Assembly (NCBI GenBank): GCA_944331725.1
Contig: CALVJE010000040.1
Coordinates: 1 to 8,769 of the forward strand
DNA: 8,769 nt
Direction: 5' to 3'
DNA from: an uncultured Bacilli bacterium
GTDB lineage: Bacteria; Bacillota_I; Bacilli_A; RF39; UBA660
Shown: piece by piece, positions 6,330-8,769 of the stretch
How positions within the stretch are numbered: position 1 is the stretch's first letter
Layout: every line of letters starts with the position of its first letter
Translations under genes and position numbers: made by a program
Notes under the pieces: model-generated
Databases searched by the model: none
What the model was told of the DNA's origin: nothing
Seen by the model: the letters and a program-made list of their open reading frames with translations, nothing else

Positions 6330-7457
6330 ATGGGTAATTTTGAGAAAGCTAAAGAGAATTTTTTAAGGAAAGAAAAAAACTTGAGTAAATATGCTACTAG
6401 AAGTAGTGATGCTATTAGGTTTAAAGAGGAAACTGAAGATATTAGACCTCCATTTTTTCACGATATAGATAGAATAATACATTCTCTATCTTATACAAGA
6501 TACTTAAATAAAACACAAGTTTATACTTTAAATTCTAATGATCACGTTAGTAGAAGAATTACTCACGTTCAATTAGTTAGTAAAATAGCAAGAACAATAG
6601 GTAGAGCTTTAAACTTAAATGAAGACTTAATAGAAGCGATTGCCTTAGGGCACGATATTGGGCATACTCCCTTAGGACATACTGGTGAAGCGATATTAAA
6701 TAGATTATCACTTAAAGAATTAGGAGAGTACTTCGCTCATAATATCCAAGGTGTTAGATACTATATGTATATCTCTAAAGATGGTAAAGGACTTAATTTA
6801 ACCTTACAAACATTAGATGGTATTATGACTCATAATGGAGAGATGTTAAGCCCTATTTATGAACCTATCTCTAAAGATAAAGAGGAATTCTTAAGAGAGT
6901 ATAATGAAAGTTATAAAGACTTAAAGAAATCTAAAACATATCGTCCTATGACCTTAGAAGGTTGTGTAGTTAGAATTAGTGATATTATAGGATATATTGG
7001 TAGAGACATTGAAGATGCTATTATGATAGATAGATTTAAAAGAAGTGATATACCTAAAGAAATAAGAGATGTACTTGGTGATAACAATAGAGATATTGTT
7101 AATACTATTGTCTTAGATATTATTAATGAAAGTATAGATAAACCTTATATTAAGATGAGTGATAAAGTCTATAATGCTTTATTTGCCTTAAAAAAATTTA
7201 ATAATGATAATATTTATAGTAAGTCTATGACTAAAGAAGAATTAGACTATTATGAAAAAGGTATTAATAAACTATATCATACTTATTTAGAAGATATAAA
7301 ATCTAATAATAAAGATAGTATTATTTATAAAATATTTTTAAATCATCAAGACGAATTATATCTAAAAAATACTAATATAAAAAGACAAGTAATAGATTTT
7401 ATTGCTGGTATGACTGATGATTTTTTAGTAAGAGAGATCAAAAAAATACAAAGTTAA
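6330..7457 (+). CDS. dgt: HD-domain deoxyguanosinetriphosphate triphosphohydrolase-like protein
   Basis: Dgt-family enzymes cleave dNTPs, classically dGTP, into nucleoside and tripolyphosphate, tuning dNTP pools; several are allosterically controlled hexamers. The 375-residue protein contains FFHDIDRIIHSLSYTRYLNKTQVY (42-65), the family hallmark before the HD fold, then H79 (RRITH), H108-D109 (GHDIGHTPLGHTGE) and D218 (RISDIIGYIGRD), which form the HD metal site. All four ligands are present, so it should be active. Length fits the shorter Gram-positive dGTPase-like type; which dNTP it prefers cannot be read. No strong ribosome binding site precedes the ATG at 6330; AGGGA lies 12 nt upstream, in the last codons of the preceding gene, whose TAG-TGA stops are 7 nt away, suggesting translational coupling. 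No clear terminator follows. Confidence 0.9.
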   Translation: MGNFEKAKENFLRKEKNLSKYATRSSDAIRFKEETEDIRPPFFHDIDRIIHSLSYTRYLNKTQVYTLNSNDHVSRRITHVQLVSKIARTIGRALNLNEDLIEAIALGHDIGHTPLGHTGEAILNRLSLKELGEYFAHNIQGVRYYMYISKDGKGLNLTLQTLDGIMTHNGEMLSPIYEPISKDKEEFLREYNESYKDLKKSKTYRPMTLEGCVVRISDIIGYIGRDIEDAIMIDRFKRSDIPKEIRDVLGDNNRDIVNTIVLDIINESIDKPYIKMSDKVYNALFALKKFNNDNIYSKSMTKEELDYYEKGINKLYHTYLEDIKSNNKDSIIYKIFLNHQDELYLKNTNIKRQVIDFIAGMTDDFLVREIKKIQS

Positions 7458-7462
7458 TAGTA

Positions 7463-7491
7463 TTGTAAAAAACTAAAATAGAAATTATAAT
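7463..7491 (+). promoter_or_regulatory. Promoter of the superoxide reductase gene
   Basis: TTGTAA (7463-7468), 17-nt spacer, perfect TATAAT (7486-7491). It lies five bases after the dgt stop and gives a leader of about 19 nt containing AGAAGG (7502-7507). No obvious PerR-type inverted repeat overlaps it, so any oxidative-stress control is not visible in the sequence. Confidence 0.7.
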
Positions 7492-7515
7492 AAATATGGA
7501 AAGAAGGTATGTTTA

Positions 7516-7887
7516 ATGAAAATTTATGTATGTAAAAAATGTGGAAATGTTGTTTTAAAATTAGAAGATAAGAGCGAAGCTTTAGTATGTTGTGGAGATA
7601 AAATGGAATTAATTGATGCTAATACTGTTGAAGCTGCTACTGAGAAACACTTACCAGTTTATGAGATTAAAGATGGAATGATTAATATTAAAGTAGGAGA
7701 AGTAGAGCATCCTATGACAGATGAACATTATATTTCTTTTATAATCCTTGTAAGTGAAGATAATTATATGATTAAGATGTTAAAAGCAGGAGATAAACCA
7801 GAAGCAAGTTTTCCTTATAGTAGCGAATATAATAAGATTTATGCTTATTGTAATTTACATAGTCTTTGGCTTACTGAAATTAAATAA
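7516..7887 (+). CDS. dfx: Two-iron superoxide reductase (desulfoferrodoxin)
   Basis: Reduces superoxide to hydrogen peroxide without releasing oxygen, a detoxification route of anaerobes; electrons usually come from rubredoxin. The 123-residue protein has both domains of the two-iron class. The N-terminal desulforedoxin-like domain holds a rubredoxin-type iron with C6, C9, C25 and C26 (CKKC, then CC). The C-terminal SOR domain has the ligands H45 (in EKHLP), H65 (VEHPM), H71 (DEHY), and C112 and H115 (CNLHSLW). The catalytic Glu43-Lys44 pair is present. Every metal ligand is intact and the length is standard. The ATG at 7516 has AGAAGG eight bases upstream. A decayed AraC-family gene starts two bases after its stop. 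Confidence 0.96.
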   Translation: MKIYVCKKCGNVVLKLEDKSEALVCCGDKMELIDANTVEAATEKHLPVYEIKDGMINIKVGEVEHPMTDEHYISFIILVSEDNYMIKMLKAGDKPEASFPYSSEYNKIYAYCNLHSLWLTEIK

Positions 7888-7889
7888 TT

Positions 7890-8107
7890 ATGAACATTTA
7901 TCACTAACTTAATAAAGTAATAGATTATATAGAGTCTAATTTAGATAGTGTTATAGACTATGGTAAAATCGCTAGAATTCTAGGTGTTAATATTTATACT
8001 GCAAAAAACCTTTTTTGCTTACTTTGTATGATACGATAGCAGAATATATTAGAAGAGTTAGTCAAAAATTTTATAAGACAATGTTTTTAATACCAATAGA
8101 AGATTAA
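7890..8107 (+). pseudogene. Decayed AraC/XylS-family transcriptional regulator (HTH remnant)
   Basis: Reading MNIYH, a TAA at 7905-7907 in place of a codon such as CAA, then LNKVIDYIESNLDSVIDYGK and IARILGVNIYTAKNLF, this is the first helix-turn-helix of an AraC-family protein. That frame dies at TAG 8037-8039. The next block is in another frame: LLTLYDTIAEYIRRV, the conserved end of the AraC recognition region. Restoring one T in the T6 run at 8011-8016 joins the frames seamlessly. After RRV the sequence runs SQKFYKTMFLIPIED and stops at 8105-8107. The LIPIED end resembles the C-terminus of GyrI-like effector domains often fused to AraC HTHs, suggesting that the middle was deleted. There are thus three lesions: a nonsense codon, a frameshift and an internal deletion. 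It starts two bases after the superoxide reductase stop with no ribosome binding site of its own, so the ancestor was probably co-transcribed with that gene. Confidence 0.8.
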
Positions 8108-8124
8108 CAAGAAAGTAATTTACG

Positions 8125-8154
8125 AAAACTCGTACTATGAAAGATACGAGTTTT
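8125..8154. terminator. Bidirectional intrinsic terminator
   Basis: AAAACTCGTA (8125-8134) and TACGAGTTTT (8145-8154) form a perfect 10-bp stem with a 10-nt loop, with A-run and T-run ends, so it works on either strand. It lies 18 nt after the AraC remnant and probably ends the superoxide reductase transcript. Confidence 0.75.
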
Positions 8155-8196
8155 ATGTTACACTAAATGCGAATACATTTATTTGGAATTAGATGC

Positions 8197-8222
8197 TTTC
8201 TATAATTTTAAAATTATAGAAA
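8197..8222. promoter_or_regulatory. Perfect 26-bp palindrome at the micropeptide start, with a TATAAT box
   Basis: TTTCTATAATTTT (8197-8209) is followed immediately by its exact reverse complement (8210-8222). It contains TATAAT (8201-8206) on the plus strand and the same box on the minus strand. If this -10 is used, transcription starts near 8213; no good -35 exists. If transcription starts further upstream, the right arm of the hairpin overlaps the first bases of the AAAGGA ribosome binding site (8220-8225) and could restrict translation of the peptide. Confidence 0.5.
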
Positions 8223-8234
8223 GGATCAAGATAT

Positions 8235-8312
8235 ATGAACAAACGAGAAAAATCATATTTCATAATTATCATTATCTTGTTATTCATTATTATTACCTTG
8301 ATCTCCAGATAA
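8235..8312 (+). CDS. 25-residue single-span membrane peptide, type I toxin-like candidate
   Basis: An ATG at 8235, nine bases after AAAGGA (8220-8225), opens a 25-codon frame ending in TAA at 8310-8312. The peptide begins with a charged head, MNKREKS, followed by a run of about 16 residues that are almost only Ile, Leu and Phe (YFIIIIILLFIIITLI), and ends with SR. This is an ideal single transmembrane helix with a positive cytosolic end. I do not recognise the family. The size and shape are those of Fst-, TxpA- or BsrG-type type I toxins or of small membrane regulators. Support for a real gene comes from the ribosome binding site, the palindrome just upstream and the strong terminator starting six bases after the stop. 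Poly-Ile content can also arise by chance in AT-rich DNA, which is the main doubt. Confidence 0.5.
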   Translation: MNKREKSYFIIIIILLFIIITLISR

Positions 8313-8317
8313 TAATA

Positions 8318-8350
8318 ACATCTAATTTCCTAGGGAATTAGATGTCTTTT
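8318..8350. terminator. Palindromic bidirectional terminator after the micropeptide
   Basis: ACATCTAATTTC (8318-8329) pairs with GGAATTAGATGT (8334-8345) over 12 bp with one G-U pair and a CTAG loop, followed by CTTTT. On the opposite strand the stem is followed by TTATTATTAT. It is the longest stem in the right border region apart from the palindrome at 8197-8222. Confidence 0.75.
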
Positions 8351-8366
8351 AGAAAACATTTGAAAG

Positions 8367-8398
8367 CATCTATTCTAATAGATGTATTCATTTTTATT
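8367..8398. other. Hairpin with T-rich tail inside the right inverted repeat
   Basis: CATCTATT (8367-8374) and AATAGATG (8377-8384) are reverse complements, most realistically a 7-bp stem with a 4-nt loop, followed by TATTCATTTTTATTTT. It could be a back-up terminator for the micropeptide mRNA. It repeats the ATTAGATG/CATCTAAT theme seen at 8188-8195, 8319-8326 and 8337-8344. Confidence 0.35.
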
Positions 8399-8423
8399 TT
8401 ATGAAGAAACTCTTCATATATGT

Positions 8424-8432
8424 ATTGTATCA
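8424..8432 (-). promoter_or_regulatory. Candidate extended -10 promoter on the minus strand
   Basis: On the minus strand this reads TGATACAAT, an extended -10 element (TGnTACAAT). No good -35 is present 17 nt upstream. A start near 8417 would coincide with the first base of the 7-bp hairpin ATGAAGA/TCTTCAT (8401-8417), which could protect the RNA 5' end. Confidence 0.35.
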
Positions 8433-8457
8433 CACTTTTCTATAAATTAATAGACCT

Positions 8458-8496
8458 AAAAACTGACAAAAGATGAAATATAAATGTCAGTTTTTT
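8458..8496. terminator. Strong bidirectional intrinsic terminator
   Basis: AAAAACTGACA (8458-8468) and TGTCAGTTTTT (8485-8495) form a perfect 11-bp stem with a 16-nt loop and a T6 run. No intact gene immediately precedes it on either strand, so it may be left from a lost gene or serve as insulation between the micropeptide locus and the right border. Confidence 0.75.
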
Positions 8497-8540
8497 CTTT
8501 TGTTTCCGTGTTAAACTTCATTAGAGGGTAGGTTATATGA

Positions 8541-8767
8541 TATTATAAGAAATGTTATATTTGTAATATGCAATATGAGATGTGCGAATACTTTGCTATA
8601 AAGAACCTAATAATTGAGTGGATTGTTAATTAATAGTATCATTTCTAGGTGTAAAGCATACTATATCTAGTAGTAATTTCTTAAAAAAACACGTTACTAT
8701 TCACAGCCAAATAGAAAAAATAAAAGAAAGATATCCACAGTTGGATATTTTTCTTATTGAAAAATAA
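8541..8767 (+). pseudogene. Possible degraded coding sequence in two frames
   Basis: The frame from 8541 to 8633 reads YYKKCYICNMQYEMCEYFAI and on to LIIEWIVN before TAA, with an ATG at 8568. A second frame, open from 8630 to TAA at 8765-8767, reads LIVSFLGVKHTISSSNFLKK and ends QIEKIKERYPQLDIFLIEK, a plausible charged C-terminus. The two are offset by the equivalent of one lost base, as in the other two pseudogenes of this window. I do not recognise either half. A hairpin with a T-run lies inside the second part (8727-8752), which argues against it being an intact gene end. The rest of 8497-8540 shows nothing I can name. Confidence 0.25.
8727..8752 (+). terminator. Terminator-like hairpin near the right edge
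   Basis: AAAGATATCCA (8727-8737) pairs with TGGATATTTTT (8742-8752) with one G-U pair and a CAGT loop. The run TTTTT at 8748-8752 falls within the stem and is followed by CTTATTG. It overlaps an open frame, so either the hairpin or the coding reading is fortuitous. Confidence 0.4.
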
Positions 8768-8769
8768 AG

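Larger units (their letters stand above)
8165..8393. repeat. Region bounded by imperfect ~35-bp inverted repeats (MITE-like)
   Basis: The 36 bases from 8165 to 8200 and the reverse complement of 8362-8393 align over their full length with small gaps: both begin AAAT, share GAATACAT, then TATT, then GAA, and end with an identical TAGATGCTTTC (8190-8200 against GAAAGCATCTA at 8362-8372). Between them lie a palindrome, a 25-codon membrane peptide and a palindromic terminator. TTTTATG occurs outside both ends (8151-8157 and 8397-8403) but not directly adjacent, so it is only a weak hint of a target duplication. No transposase is present. It could be a non-autonomous mobile repeat or a self-folding regulatory locus. 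Confidence 0.5.
8310..8417 (-). ncRNA. Candidate antisense RNA facing the micropeptide
   Basis: A minus-strand RNA starting near 8417 from the TGATACAAT element (8424-8432) would begin with the hairpin ATGAAGAgttTCTTCAT (8401-8417). It would pass a second hairpin (8367-8384) and stop at the palindromic terminator 8318-8345, followed on this strand by TTATTATTAT. It would overlap the 3' end of the micropeptide mRNA by the terminator. This is the convergent layout of Gram-positive type I antitoxin RNAs. It is inferred from signals only; no minus-strand ORF of note lies inside. Confidence 0.3.

Noticed and set aside
8569..8769. Possible minus-strand gene entering from the right edge
   Set aside because: The minus-strand frames are broken by stops within about 25 codons and show no recognisable motif.
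7888..8769. tRNA, riboswitch or CRISPR in the gene-poor right border
   Set aside because: No cloverleaf, no GC-rich conserved core and no regularly spaced direct repeats; the visible structures are terminator-like hairpins and the inverted-repeat unit.

Overview
The window reads as a chromosomal piece of a very AT-rich, low-GC Gram-positive (Bacillota/Mollicutes-like) bacterium. The evidence is the strongly A/T-biased third positions, AAGGAGG-type ribosome binding sites, canonical TTGACA/TATAAT promoters, short intergenic gaps and zinc-type bL33. A two-iron superoxide reductase points to an anaerobic or oxygen-sensitive lifestyle. Tryptophan is encoded by TGG and no recognised gene needs TGA to be read as Trp, so the standard bacterial code fits. 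None of the recognised genes uses TGA as its first stop. A precise taxon cannot be named from this sequence alone; an uncultured host-associated Bacilli lineage is my guess.

Layout. Positions 1-970 form a scarred border. It holds a terminator (47-66), a broken PHP-family phosphoesterase on the minus strand with its promoter still intact (65-349), an unrecognised plus-strand ORF that probably lost its real 5' end (to 868), a terminator and an inverted repeat. Positions 991-7887 are the intact core: trigger factor (tig), bL33 (rpmG), EF-P (efp), then a tight five-gene operon consisting of a cysteine-free U32 protein (TrhP1-like), a divergent Ham1/RdgB-type nucleotide pyrophosphatase, a cysteine-containing U32 protein (TrhP2-like), a small unknown protein and an HD-domain dGTPase-like protein. 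A two-iron superoxide reductase follows from its own promoter. Positions 7888-8769 are a second scarred border. It holds a decayed AraC-family regulator directly behind the superoxide reductase gene, several terminators, a small locus bounded by inverted repeats that encodes a 25-residue membrane peptide, and possible degraded coding sequence at the right edge.

How the genes fit together. The core is mostly about translation and nucleotide-pool hygiene: nascent-chain folding (tig), the ribosome (bL33), polyproline stalling relief (EF-P), wobble-uridine hydroxylation of tRNA (TrhP1/TrhP2 pair, inferred), removal of non-canonical NTPs (Ham1-like) and dNTP hydrolysis (dGTPase-like). Four promoters with 17-bp spacers (tig, rpmG, superoxide reductase, PHP remnant) can be read directly. 

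The least ordinary part is 8165-8432. A single-membrane-span micropeptide sits between a 26-bp palindrome touching its ribosome binding site and a nearly perfect palindromic bidirectional terminator. A candidate antisense promoter faces it, and imperfect terminal inverted repeats of about 35 bp surround it. This is the architecture of a type I toxin-antitoxin locus or of a small mobile repeat carrying one, but the peptide family was not recognised. Both flanking pseudogenes show the same decay signature: a 1-nt loss in a homopolymer plus loss of the middle or C-terminal part.
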